A DNA stretch of 64,000 bases from Actinomadura flavalba DSM 45200 (GTDB lineage Bacteria > Actinomycetota > Actinomycetes > Streptosporangiales > Streptosporangiaceae): NCBI RefSeq assembly GCF_000374305.1, contig NZ_KB894098.1:1-64000 (forward strand). Direction: 5' to 3'. The position numbers and the translations under genes are program-made. The notes beneath the pieces were generated by a model. That model was not told the origin of the DNA. It did not search any database and saw only the letters and a program-made list of their open reading frames with translations. The first letter of the stretch is position 1, and the number at the start of each line of letters is the position of its first letter. Positions 45,587 to 54,600 of the stretch are shown here, in pieces.

Positions 45587-47049
45587 GCGCGCTGACGGCG
45601 CTGGCGCGGCTGGAGGCCGTCGCCGCGCGCCGGGCCCGGCCGCTGGCCACGGTCCGGCACTGCCACCTGTCCGCGACGCCGCTGGTGGTGATCCCGCTGC
45701 GGCTGGCGGGCGAGGCGGGCGCGCCGCTGGCCGTCATGCTCGGCGGCGCCCGCGACGAGCCGGTGCTGCTCGCGGTGCCGCAGCCGCGCAACCGCGACCT
45801 GCGGTTCGCGTTCGCGGCCGAGCTGGGCAAGGTGCTGCTGGAGTACGTGGAGGCGTCGCGGGGCGTCGCGGAGGATCTCGGCCCGTCCAAGGACGGCGAG
45901 GACCGCGTCCGCTACACCGGGGCGCCGCAGCTCGTGCTGCCGAACACCGGCGGCGTGGCGTTCCTGCGGCTGCTCGGCCGTTCGACGCGGTTCCGCCGCA
46001 CCGAGGGCGAGCACGCGGTGGAGCCGGCGGTCCCGGCGCTGGGCCGCTGGCTGACGTGGTTCGCCGAACGCCGGGACCGTCCGGGTTCGTCGCTGACGCT
46101 GGCGCTCACCGAGGCGCTGCGGCTGCACTGGGCGACGGGCCAGAGCTCGGTGGAGGACGCGAACCTGGCGGCGCTGCTCGGCTGGATCGACCCGCCGGAC
46201 GGCCTGGACGGCCCGGCCGCCGCGACAATCGCGGAGGACCCGGCGCGCACTCCCCCGGCGGGCCCGGCCACCGACCCCAAGTTCGACAACGACGTGCTGG
46301 CGCCGGCGATCGCCGCATTCGACGAGGGCGCCGACGGCGCCGGGGAACGCGTCCGGGAGGCGCTGCGCACGCAGCTCGCCCCCACCTGGGAGCTGTGCTG
46401 GCGTGCGCTGGACCTGCTGGCCGCCCTGCCGGAGGGCGCGAGCGTCGCGGGCCGCTGGGAACGCGACCGCGACGCCTTCACCCATTTCCACCAGACGTTC
46501 GCCGAGGGCGTGCCGCAGGCCCGCCGCGACTCGGCGGTGGGCGCGGCGCGCCGCCTGCACCGGCTGGAGCGGGCGCAGGAGAGCTACGAGGCGCAGCGGG
46601 CGTTCGACGATCCCCTGGTCATGGCCGAGTACCGGCTGGAGGGGCTGGCGTTCGGCGGCACGGTCACCGAGGCCGACCCCGAGCGGCTGGACGAGTCCGG
46701 CAAGCGTCCTAAGCTGCGTCCGCGCCTGCGCGTCGCCACCGAGGACCCGCTGCGGCTGGAGCCGGGCGCGACGGTGTGCGACGCGGCGCGTCCGAAGGTG
46801 AAAGGGAAGATCGTGGAGTACGGCGCGGGCGAGGTGCTGGTGGAGCTGACCGGCGGGCTCGGCAAGAAGCTCACGCCCGAGCCCGGCACCGTGCCCGAGG
46901 CGGGCGCGCGGGTGGTGTTCACGTCGGTGACCGAGGGGTCGTTCGGCCCGGCGCGGTTCCCCGAGCACGAGGAGACGCCGTGGACGCACGGCGGCCCGCC
47001 CGCGGAGTACGTCCCGGACGCGCGCGACGCCGGGGAGGCGTGGTCGTGA
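45583..47049 (+). CDS. Unknown protein with C-terminal beta-barrel-like region, between nuclease and helicase
   Basis: The 488-residue protein has no recognised family. Its N-terminal 130 residues are beta-rich (PLATVRHCHLSATPLVVIPL), the middle is helical with a coiled-coil-like stretch (ARRLHRLERAQESYEAQ), and the last 100 residues (LEPGATVCDAARPKVKGKIV, AGEVLVELTGGL, PEAGARVVFTSVTEG) look like the small beta-barrel plus stalk that precede the core of UPF1/DNA2-type helicases. The downstream helicase lacks that barrel. It overlaps both neighbours by 4 bp, so the three are co-translated in fixed ratio. I infer it bridges nuclease and helicase. Confidence 0.7.
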   Translation: MSALTALARLEAVAARRARPLATVRHCHLSATPLVVIPLRLAGEAGAPLAVMLGGARDEPVLLAVPQPRNRDLRFAFAAELGKVLLEYVEASRGVAEDLGPSKDGEDRVRYTGAPQLVLPNTGGVAFLRLLGRSTRFRRTEGEHAVEPAVPALGRWLTWFAERRDRPGSSLTLALTEALRLHWATGQSSVEDANLAALLGWIDPPDGLDGPAAATIAEDPARTPPAGPATDPKFDNDVLAPAIAAFDEGADGAGERVREALRTQLAPTWELCWRALDLLAALPEGASVAGRWERDRDAFTHFHQTFAEGVPQARRDSAVGAARRLHRLERAQESYEAQRAFDDPLVMAEYRLEGLAFGGTVTEADPERLDESGKRPKLRPRLRVATEDPLRLEPGATVCDAARPKVKGKIVEYGAGEVLVELTGGLGKKLTPEPGTVPEAGARVVFTSVTEGSFGPARFPEHEETPWTHGGPPAEYVPDARDAGEAWS

Positions 47050-48356
47050 CCGTCGATCCGGCGACGGCGGCGGACGCCGTCGTGGCCGCAGTGCTCGCCG
47101 ATCTGGACGCCGGGCACCGGGGCATCGTCGTCGACTCGCCGCCGGGCGCGGGCAAGTCGACGCTGGTGGTGCGGGCGACGGCGCACCTGGCGGCGGCGGG
47201 CGAGCGCACGATGATCGTCGCGCAGACGAACGAGCAGGTGGACGACCTGATCGAGCGGATCGCGGCCAGGCATCCGGACGTCACGGTCGGCCGTCTGTCG
47301 GCGGCGGGGTACGCGCCGTCCGAGCGGGTGCGGGCCGCGCCGTCGGTGAAGGTGGCGGGCAAGGCCGACGATCTGGCCGACCGCGCCGTGGTGATCGCGA
47401 CGGCGGCGAAGTGGGCGACGCTGTCGGAGGGTTCGTGGCCGTGGGCGATCGTGGACGAGGCGTACCAGATGCGCTCGGACATGCTGCTGCGCATCGCGGG
47501 CCGGTTCGAGCGGGCGCTGTTCGTCGGCGATCCGGGGCAGCTCGACCCGTTCTCGACCGTGGAGGTGGAGCGCTGGACGGGCCTGGCGTGGGATCCGATG
47601 CGCAGCGCGGTGTCGGTGCTGCTGGCGCACAATCCGAACCTGCCGGTGCACCGGCTGCCGGTGTCGTGGCGGCTGCCCGCGTCGGCGGCGCCGGTGGTGG
47701 CGCGGGCGTTCTACCCGTTCACGGGGTTCCGGTCGGGGACGGGCCCGGGCGACCGGCGGCTGGAGTACGGCGCGGGCGGCATGGGCACCACCTACGACCG
47801 CGCGCTGGACGAGGCGGCCAGCTCGGGCTGGGCGCTGTACGAGCTTCCGGCGCGGCACGCGCTGCGCACCGACGCCGAGGCGGTGCGGGCGACGGCGGCG
47901 CTGGCCGTGCGGCTGTTGCAGCGCGGGCCGGTGGCGCACTCGGAGCTGGGGTCGCATCCCGTCCGCGCCGACCGGGTGGCGATCGGCGCGGCGCACCGCG
48001 ACCAGGTGACGGCGATCCGCGCGGCGCTCGGCGAGCACGGCGAGGGCATCACGGTCGACACCGCGAACCGGCTCCAGGGCCGCGAGTACGACGTGACGGT
48101 CGTGCTGCACCCGCTGTCGGGGCGGCGGGACGCGACGGCGTTCCACCTGGAGGCCGGGCGGCTGTGCGTGCTGGCGTCGCGGCACCGGCACGCGTGCCTG
48201 GTGGTGGCGCGGGCGGGCATTCCCGAGCTGCTGGACGCGCATCCGTCGGCGGAGCCGGTGCATCTGGGCGTCCCGGTGAAGTTCCCGGACGGCTGGGAGG
48301 CGAACCAGGCGGTGCTGGCGCATCTGGCGGAGCACCGGGTGCGCGCCGAGGCGTGA
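47046..48356 (+). CDS. SF1 (UPF1/DNA2-like) helicase core
   Basis: The 436-residue protein has the SF1B motifs: Walker A SPPGAGKST at about 31-39, Ia-type VAQTNEQVDDLIERI, Walker B IVDEAYQM, motif III LFVGDPGQLDPF, motif IV-region VSWRLPAS, motif V VDTANRLQGREYDV and motif VI VLASRHRHA. It starts directly at the 1A domain without the beta-barrel usual in this family, which appears to be on the preceding protein. The GTG overlaps the upstream stop by 4 bp. Unwinding of DNA with 5'-3' polarity is expected from the family. Confidence 0.85.
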   Translation: MTVDPATAADAVVAAVLADLDAGHRGIVVDSPPGAGKSTLVVRATAHLAAAGERTMIVAQTNEQVDDLIERIAARHPDVTVGRLSAAGYAPSERVRAAPSVKVAGKADDLADRAVVIATAAKWATLSEGSWPWAIVDEAYQMRSDMLLRIAGRFERALFVGDPGQLDPFSTVEVERWTGLAWDPMRSAVSVLLAHNPNLPVHRLPVSWRLPASAAPVVARAFYPFTGFRSGTGPGDRRLEYGAGGMGTTYDRALDEAASSGWALYELPARHALRTDAEAVRATAALAVRLLQRGPVAHSELGSHPVRADRVAIGAAHRDQVTAIRAALGEHGEGITVDTANRLQGREYDVTVVLHPLSGRRDATAFHLEAGRLCVLASRHRHACLVVARAGIPELLDAHPSAEPVHLGVPVKFPDGWEANQAVLAHLAEHRVRAEA

Positions 48357-48513
48357 CCGGAACGGGACGGCTGAACCGGCGGCGGCTGGGCATGGAGTCC
48401 CCGGAGGGCGCATGTCCGGCGCGCGAGAGGGCAAGGAGCCTGGCACGACGGGTAACGCGGCGGTGCCCGGAGGGATACGGTGAGAACCGGGGCCTCGGCG
48501 ATACGGAGGGGAC

Positions 48514-49032
48514 ATGGAGGACGACATCGGCTTCATGTGCGCCCACTGCGGCGGTGAGGTGCATGACGTCACCCACAACCGCGAGGGGGCGGTCGACGGG
48601 GTCGGCTACCGGCACAACCGCCGGGTCGAGCCGTGGGACCACGAGCTGGAGCTGGCGGTCGGCGTGGCGCAGGCGCCGTCGCGGGCGTGCGACTTCTGCG
48701 GCGAGCACGAGCCGAGCTGGCTGTACTACCCGACGCTCGACCCCGACGACACCGACATGTTCGAGGTCGAGCTGGACACCACGCACCTGTCCGACGACGA
48801 CACCGCCGTAGCGGTGCTGAACATGCTGTATCCGTGGCTGGCGTGCGACACGTGCTCGGTGCTGGTCGCCGACCGGAAGGTCGACCGGCTCATCGACCGC
48901 GCGCTGGACCGCACTCCCGTGCCCTCGGACGCGGCGGTCGACGAGGAGACGGTGCGGGCGCGGTTGCAGGGGTCGCTGTCGGTGTTCTTCTCGACCCGCC
49001 CCGGCCGTCCGCAGCCCTCGCGGGCGATCTGA
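48514..49032 (+). CDS. Zinc-ribbon protein of unknown function
   Basis: The 172-residue protein has three CxxC pairs: CAHC (about 9-12), CDFC (about 59-62) and CDTC (about 111-114), suggesting one or more zinc-binding knuckles. It is otherwise acidic and soluble. GGAGGG precedes the ATG. It starts 157 bp after the helicase stop, in the same direction, so it may or may not belong to the nuclease-helicase unit. I do not recognise the family. Confidence 0.72.
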   Translation: MEDDIGFMCAHCGGEVHDVTHNREGAVDGVGYRHNRRVEPWDHELELAVGVAQAPSRACDFCGEHEPSWLYYPTLDPDDTDMFEVELDTTHLSDDDTAVAVLNMLYPWLACDTCSVLVADRKVDRLIDRALDRTPVPSDAAVDEETVRARLQGSLSVFFSTRPGRPQPSRAI

Positions 49033-49131
49033 AACACACGCGGCGCGCGGGGGGAACGTCGGGTCTTCTCACTATGATCGCGATCGGTCCGGATTCGCCG
49101 GCCCGACCAGCACGAAATCCGGGGGGATTCG

Positions 49132-49818
49132 GTGATCATCGCAAGGCGGTTCAACGGGCCGGACGGCTCGGGCAACGGCGGCTACGTCGCCGGGGCACTG
49201 GCCGCGCACGTCGACTCCGACACGGTCACGGTGTCGCTGCGCCGCCCGCCGCCGCTGGAGACGCACCTGCGCGTCTCCCCCGCCGACGACCGCTGGCTGG
49301 GCGCCTGGCTGTGGGACGGCGACGACCTGGTCGCCGAGGCGCTGACCGGCGCGATCGTGGTGCCGCCCGTCCCGCCGGCGCCGCGCGAGGTGGCGCGGGA
49401 GGCGGCGGAGAAGTTCCGCGCCCAGGAGAGCCACCCGTTCCCGCACTGCTTCGTGTGCGGGCCGGAGCGCGAGGCCGGGGACGGGATGCTGCTGGCGCCC
49501 GGCCGGGTCGACGCCGAGACGGTCGCGTCCCCGTGGACGCCGGACGGCGCGGTCACGCCGGAGCTGGTGTGGGCGGCGCTGGACTGTCCTGGCGGCTGGT
49601 CGTTCGACCAGAACGCGAGCATGGCGCTGCTGGGGACGATGACGGCCCAGGTGCTCGATCTGCCCGAGACGGGCGAGGAGTGCCTGGTGATGGGGCGGGC
49701 GCGCAGCCGCGAGGGCCGCAAGCTGCACGCGGCGACGGCGCTGTACGGGGCGGGCGGGCGGCTGCTCGGCCGGTCCGAGCAGATCTGGATCGAGATCGAC
49801 CCGAACCGCGTCCCGTAG
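49132..49818 (+). CDS. Hotdog-fold thioesterase-like protein
   Basis: The 228-residue protein seems to have two hotdog halves: FNGPDGSGNGGYVAGALA at the N-terminus (the N-GG-Y pattern of acyl-CoA thioesterases) and VWAALDCPGGWSFD in the second half. A CFVCGP motif between them (HPFPHCFVCGPER) is common in actinobacterial members. The substrate is probably an acyl-CoA. The GTG follows GGGGGG. Confidence 0.72.
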   Translation: MIIARRFNGPDGSGNGGYVAGALAAHVDSDTVTVSLRRPPPLETHLRVSPADDRWLGAWLWDGDDLVAEALTGAIVVPPVPPAPREVAREAAEKFRAQESHPFPHCFVCGPEREAGDGMLLAPGRVDAETVASPWTPDGAVTPELVWAALDCPGGWSFDQNASMALLGTMTAQVLDLPETGEECLVMGRARSREGRKLHAATALYGAGGRLLGRSEQIWIEIDPNRVP

Positions 49819-49906
49819 TCGTTTCCTGCGGTTTCTGTGTCATCTGACGCAGCGTTCCGGACCGGTCACAGATGTACTGGTGGTCCGCGAGGAACGGAGG
49901 CCGCCG

Positions 49907-50212
49907 GTGAACGGGGTGCTCGTGCTCTGCCTGATGGCGCTGGCGGTCGTGCTGGGGACGGCGTGGGAACGCGCCCGCACCGCCGCGTTCGGCCGCGCGT
50001 CGCGCCCCCCGCGCGAGGACGGCGACCGGCCCGGCCCCGGCGGCCCCGGCGGGCCGCCGGAGATCACCCGGTCACGGCCCGGTGAACAGCGGGTCCTCCC
50101 GGTCGGGCGTGCCGTTGACGGGCCGTCCCGGCGCGCCCGGCACCTCTCCCCCGTGCGGGAACCGGTCCGGGGGAAGCCCCGGGACCGGCGCCGACAGCGG
50201 AACCGGCGCTGA
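49907..50212 (+). CDS. Possible small membrane protein
   Basis: The 101-residue frame has an excellent ribosome site (GGAGG, 6 bases before GTG), an N-terminal transmembrane segment (GVLVLCLMALAVVLGTAW) and a disordered Pro/Gly/Arg-rich tail. GC3 usage is typical up to about 50070. After that it runs antisense through the last 141 nt of the coiled-coil gene. Either the overlap is real or the protein is genuine only at its N-terminus. Confidence 0.5.
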   Translation: MNGVLVLCLMALAVVLGTAWERARTAAFGRASRPPREDGDRPGPGGPGGPPEITRSRPGEQRVLPVGRAVDGPSRRARHLSPVREPVRGKPRDRRRQRNRR

Positions 50213-51547
50213 CGCGGCGGCCTGCGGCGCGGGCGCGCCCATCATCGGGGAGTGCGGCGGGCGTCCGCCGGGGGCGGCGTTGGACGACAGGGTGTTCGAC
50301 GACAGCGTGTTGTGCGTGAACGAGTCGATCTGGCGGCGGGCCCGGTCGGCCTCGGCGCGGGCGGCGTCGCGTTCCTCGGCGAGGGCGGTGAGCGCGGCGC
50401 GCTGCTCGGCGACCGACTGGGAGAGCTGGCGGATCTGCACGCTCTGCTCGTTGATCTGCGCGGTGAGCTGGTCGCGTTCGGCCAGCGCCGCCTGGGCGCG
50501 GGCCTGGGCGGCGTCGCGTTCGCCGGCGGCGGCGTCGGCGCGGGCCTCGGCGGCGCGTCCGGCGGCCTCGGCCTCGCCCTGCGCGCGCTGGGCGGCGGCG
50601 CGGTCGGCCTCGGCCCGGCTGGCGGCCTGCATGGCGCGCTGCCGGGCGGCCTCGCTGTCGCGCATGGCCGAGCGCAGGTCGTCGGTGCCCTGCTTGGCGA
50701 CGGCGGCCTCGACGCGCTGCTTCTCGATCGCGCCGTCGCTCTCGGCGACGCGGGCGTGCAAGGAGACCATCTCGGCGCGGGTGGCCTCCAGCGCGGCGAG
50801 CAGTTCGGTCTCGCGGGCGGCGATGCGGTCGCGTTCGCTCTCGGCGGCGAGCTTGGCCGTCATGGCCTGCTGCGCGATCTCGTGCGCCTCCTCCCACGCC
50901 TGCTGGGCGGCGTCGCGCTTGGCGGTGGCGACGCGGGCGTCCTCGCGGGCGCGCGCGGCGTGCGCCTCGGCGGCCTCGGCGCGCTGCCGGGAGCCGGTGG
51001 ACTCGTGCCACGCCTCCTCGGCCTTGCGCTGGGAGGCGTCCCGCTCGGTCTGCGCGATGGCCAGCTCGCGGGCGGCCTCGGCGCGGACCTCGGCGACGCG
51101 GCGTTCGACGCCGGCGACGCTCAGCTCGGCGGTGAGCGAGTCGGCGAGGGCGTCGGCGGCCTTCTCCATCCGCTCGACCATCTCCCACGCGGACGCGACC
51201 TGCCCGGTGAGGCCGGGGGCGTCCCGGCCGCGTTCGCGGCGTTCGCGGGCCTCGCGGGCGCAGGCGCCGTCGTTGTCCTGGCAGTAGCGGACGGTGCGGA
51301 CGGCGCCGGGCGGCTGGGCGACGGGACGGCCGCAGTTGGCGCAGGGCCAGACGGCGACGGGGTCGCCGACGCGGGCGACCGCCGCCTCGGGGCCGGGGCG
51401 CGGCGGGCCGAGGGGTGGGCGCGGCTGCGGCGGACCGGTGGGGTGGGGAAGGGAATCGCGCGGCGGACCGTCGCCCGCGTACGGGCCCCCGGCGGCCCCG
51501 GCCCCGGGCGGGGGGCCGCTGCTGTCGCGCTCATCACTGTTCGGCAT
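50072..51547 (-). CDS. Long coiled-coil protein with N-terminal Cys motif
   Basis: The 491-residue protein has a Pro/Gly-rich N-terminus, then a zinc-finger-like CANC...C...C motif (about 68-93), a continuous Ala/Glu/Arg-rich coiled coil (about 105-420), and a disordered Pro-rich tail. The cysteine motif plus coiled coil occurs in several actinomycete proteins of unknown function; a KfrA-like or structural role is possible. TAAAGT lies 7 nt before the ATG at 51547 and no ribosome site is seen, so it is probably leaderless. It is 64 bp downstream of the helicase gene. Confidence 0.75.
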   Translation of the reverse strand: MPNSDERDSSGPPPGAGAAGGPYAGDGPPRDSLPHPTGPPQPRPPLGPPRPGPEAAVARVGDPVAVWPCANCGRPVAQPPGAVRTVRYCQDNDGACAREARERRERGRDAPGLTGQVASAWEMVERMEKAADALADSLTAELSVAGVERRVAEVRAEAARELAIAQTERDASQRKAEEAWHESTGSRQRAEAAEAHAARAREDARVATAKRDAAQQAWEEAHEIAQQAMTAKLAAESERDRIAARETELLAALEATRAEMVSLHARVAESDGAIEKQRVEAAVAKQGTDDLRSAMRDSEAARQRAMQAASRAEADRAAAQRAQGEAEAAGRAAEARADAAAGERDAAQARAQAALAERDQLTAQINEQSVQIRQLSQSVAEQRAALTALAEERDAARAEADRARRQIDSFTHNTLSSNTLSSNAAPGGRPPHSPMMGAPAPQAAASAPVPLSAPVPGLPPDRFPHGGEVPGAPGRPVNGTPDREDPLFTGP

Positions 51548-51611
51548 GAAAGGCACTTTACGGGCATGCAGTCGGGACCGCAGTGACTTGGGGGGTGCCT
51601 GTGCCGAATCG

Positions 51612-54600
51612 TCAGCCGCGCAGCGCGCCCAGCGCTTTGCGGATGCGCTTGTCCGACACCGGATAGCGGGTCCCGAGCTGCTGCGCGAACAGGCTGACCC
51701 GGTACTCCTCCAGCATCCAGCGCACGGCGCGGACGGGTTCGTCGTCGCGCCGCGCGGGCGGCAGCCGCCGCAGCTCCGCCGCGTACTCGGCCTCCAGCGT
51801 GCCCGCCAGGTGCGTGCCCTGGCGGTCGCGGGCGGGGTTCTCCGGCAGCCGGTCCAGCCGGATCTCCAGCGCCTTGAGGTAGCGGACGAGGTCGGGCAGC
51901 CGGGCCCGTCCGGTCTCGGTGACGAACCCCTTGTGCACCAGGCCCTCCAGCCGGGCGCGCGCGTCGGTGAGGGCCGGGACGAGCGTCAGGCTGGTGCTGC
52001 CGCGCATCCGCCGGTCGACGGCGTGCGCGGTGGCCAGCACGCGTTCCACCTGGGCGACGATCTCGGCGGTGACGTCGTGCAGGTCGGCGCGGACGGCGTC
52101 GTAGAGCGCGGTGAAGCCCCGCTCGTCCCACGCCGGTCCCCCGGCGGCGGCGATCAGCGCGTCGGCGGCGGCGGTCACGCAGTCGTCGAACAGCGCGCCG
52201 ACCGACCCGTGCGGGTTGTGGCTCAGCGCCAGCTTGCCCTGGTTGGTCAGCCGGGCCTGGATCTGCTTGACCGGCGACGGCGCGTTGAGCAGGACGAGGC
52301 GCCGGGTGCCGCGCCACATCGCGCGGCGCTGCTCGGCCTCGGTCTCGTACAGGCGGACGGCGACGGTCGCGCCCTCGTCGGTGAGCGCCGGGTACGCCTT
52401 GACCGTGTAGCCGTCGCGGTTCCGCTCGTAGACGCGGGGCAGCTCCCCGATCGTCCAGGACGTGAGGCCCGCGTGCTCGACGCCCTCGTCGGCGGCGGCC
52501 TCGCTGAGCGTGCCGCGCACCTTGCCGGACAGGCGCCGTTTGAGCGCGGCCAGGTCGGTGTCCTCGGCGACGGTGCCGCCCTTGTCGTCCACGACGCGGA
52601 AGCTCATCCGCAGGTGGGCGCCGAGCCGCGCGGTGTCCCACGCCTCGCGGGCGACGGCGACCCCGGCCGGGGACAGGTCCGACAGCTCGCGTTCCAGGGC
52701 GTCCAGCAGCGGTTCGGTGCGCGGCGCGACGCGCTCCAGGACGCGGCGCGCGTAGTCGGGCGCGGGCACGAAGTTGACGCGGAGCTGCTTGGGCAGCGAG
52801 CGGATCAGCTCGGTGACCAGCTCGGCGCGCAGGCCCGGGACTTGCCAGTCGAACCCGTCGGGACGGACCTGGTTGAGGATCTGGAGCGGGACGTGCACGG
52901 TGACGCCGTCGGCGTCGGCGCCGGGCTCGAACTGGTAGGTCAGCTTCAGGGTGAACGGGCCCTGCCGCCAGGCGCCGGGGTACTCGGCCTCGCTGACGTC
53001 GCCGGCGGAGGCGTTGATGAGCATCGACCTCTCGAAGCTCAGCCGGTCGGGCTCGGTGTGCCGGGCCTTCTTCCACCAGGCGTCGAAGTGGCGGCCCGAG
53101 ACGATGTCGGCGGGGACGCGTTCGTCGTAGAAGTCGAAGAGGGTCTCGTCGTCGACGAGGATGTCGCGGCGGCGGGCGCGGTGCTCCAGTTCCTCGACCT
53201 CGTCCAGCAGGGCGCGGTTCTCGGCGAAGAACCGGTGGTGCGTCTGCCAGTCGCCCTCGACCAGGGCGTGCCGGATGAACAGCTCGCGGGCCAGTTCGGG
53301 GTCGACGCGGCCGTAGTTGACGCGGCGCTGGGCGACGATCGGGACGCCGTAGAGCGTGACGGTCTCGTAGGCCATGACGGCGGCCTGCTTCTTGGACCAG
53401 TGCGGCTCGCTGTAGTTCCGTTTGACCAGGTGCTGGGCGAGCGGTTCGATCCACTCCGGCTCGATCTTGGCGTTCGTCCGCGCCCACAGCCGGGACGTCT
53501 CGACCAGCTCGGCCGACATGATCCACCGGGGCGGCTTCTTGAACAGCGACGAGCCGGGGAAGACGGCGAACTTGGCGCCGCGCGCGCCGACGTACTCCTG
53601 GCCCTTGCGGCGCTTGTCGCGGGGTTCGTCCTTCTTGTCGGCCACGTCCATCAGGCCGATGTGCGACAGCAGCCCGGCGAGCAGGGAGACGTGGACGGAG
53701 TCGGGCGCGGCGTCCACGGTGTTCGCGGTGACGCCGAGGCTCTTGGCGACCTGCTTGAGCTGGGAGTGCAGGTCCTGCCACTCGCGGACGCGCAGGTAGT
53801 GCAGGAACTCGTTCTTGCACAGCCGCCGGAACCGGCTGCCGGACAGTTCACGCTGCTGTTCGCGCAGGTAATTCCACAAGTTGAGGTAGGACAGGAAGTC
53901 CGAGGCGGGGTCGGAGAAGCGGCGGTGCAGCTCGTCGGCGGCCTGCTGCTGGTCGGCGGGGCGTTCGCGCGGGTCCTGGACGGACAGCGCGGCGGCGATG
54001 ATCAGCACTTCGCGGACGCAGCCGTTGGCGGCGGCCTCCAGCACCATCCGGCCGAGGCGGGGATCGACGGGGAGCTGGGCGAGGCGGCGGCCGGTCTCGG
54101 TGAGCCGCTTGCGCGGGTCCTTCTCGGCGGGGTCGAGGGCGCCTAGCTCGTGCAGGAGGTCGACGCCGGCCTTGACGTTGCGGCGGTCCGGCGGCTCGAC
54201 GAACGGGAACGCGGCGATGTCGCCCAGGCCGAGCGCCGTCATCTGGAGGATGACCGACGCCAGGTTCGTGCGCAGGATCTCCGGGTCGGTGAACTCGGGG
54301 CGGCTCTCGAAGTCCTCCTCGGAGTACAGCCGGATGCAGATGCCCTCCGAGACGCGCCCGCAGCGCCCCTTGCGCTGGTCGGCCGACGCCTGCGAGATCG
54401 CCTCGATGGGCAGCCGCTGCACCTTGAGGCGGTGGCTGTAGCGGGAGATGCGGGCGGTGCCCGGGTCCACGACGTACTTGATGCCGGGGACCGTCAGCGA
54501 CGTCTCAGCGACGTTGGTGGCCAGCACGACGCGGCGCCCGCCGTGCGGCTTGAACACGCGCTGCTGCTCGGCGGCCGACAGCCGCGCGTACAGCGGCAGC

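Noticed and set aside
43834-46989. Long minus-strand open frame opposite the dehydrogenase-to-helicase genes
   Set aside because: Antisense shadow of several convincing plus-strand genes; the sequence is low-complexity Arg/Ala/Pro.
51294-54146. Long plus-strand open frame opposite the HrpA gene
   Set aside because: It mirrors the codon pattern of hrpA and has no recognisable protein features.
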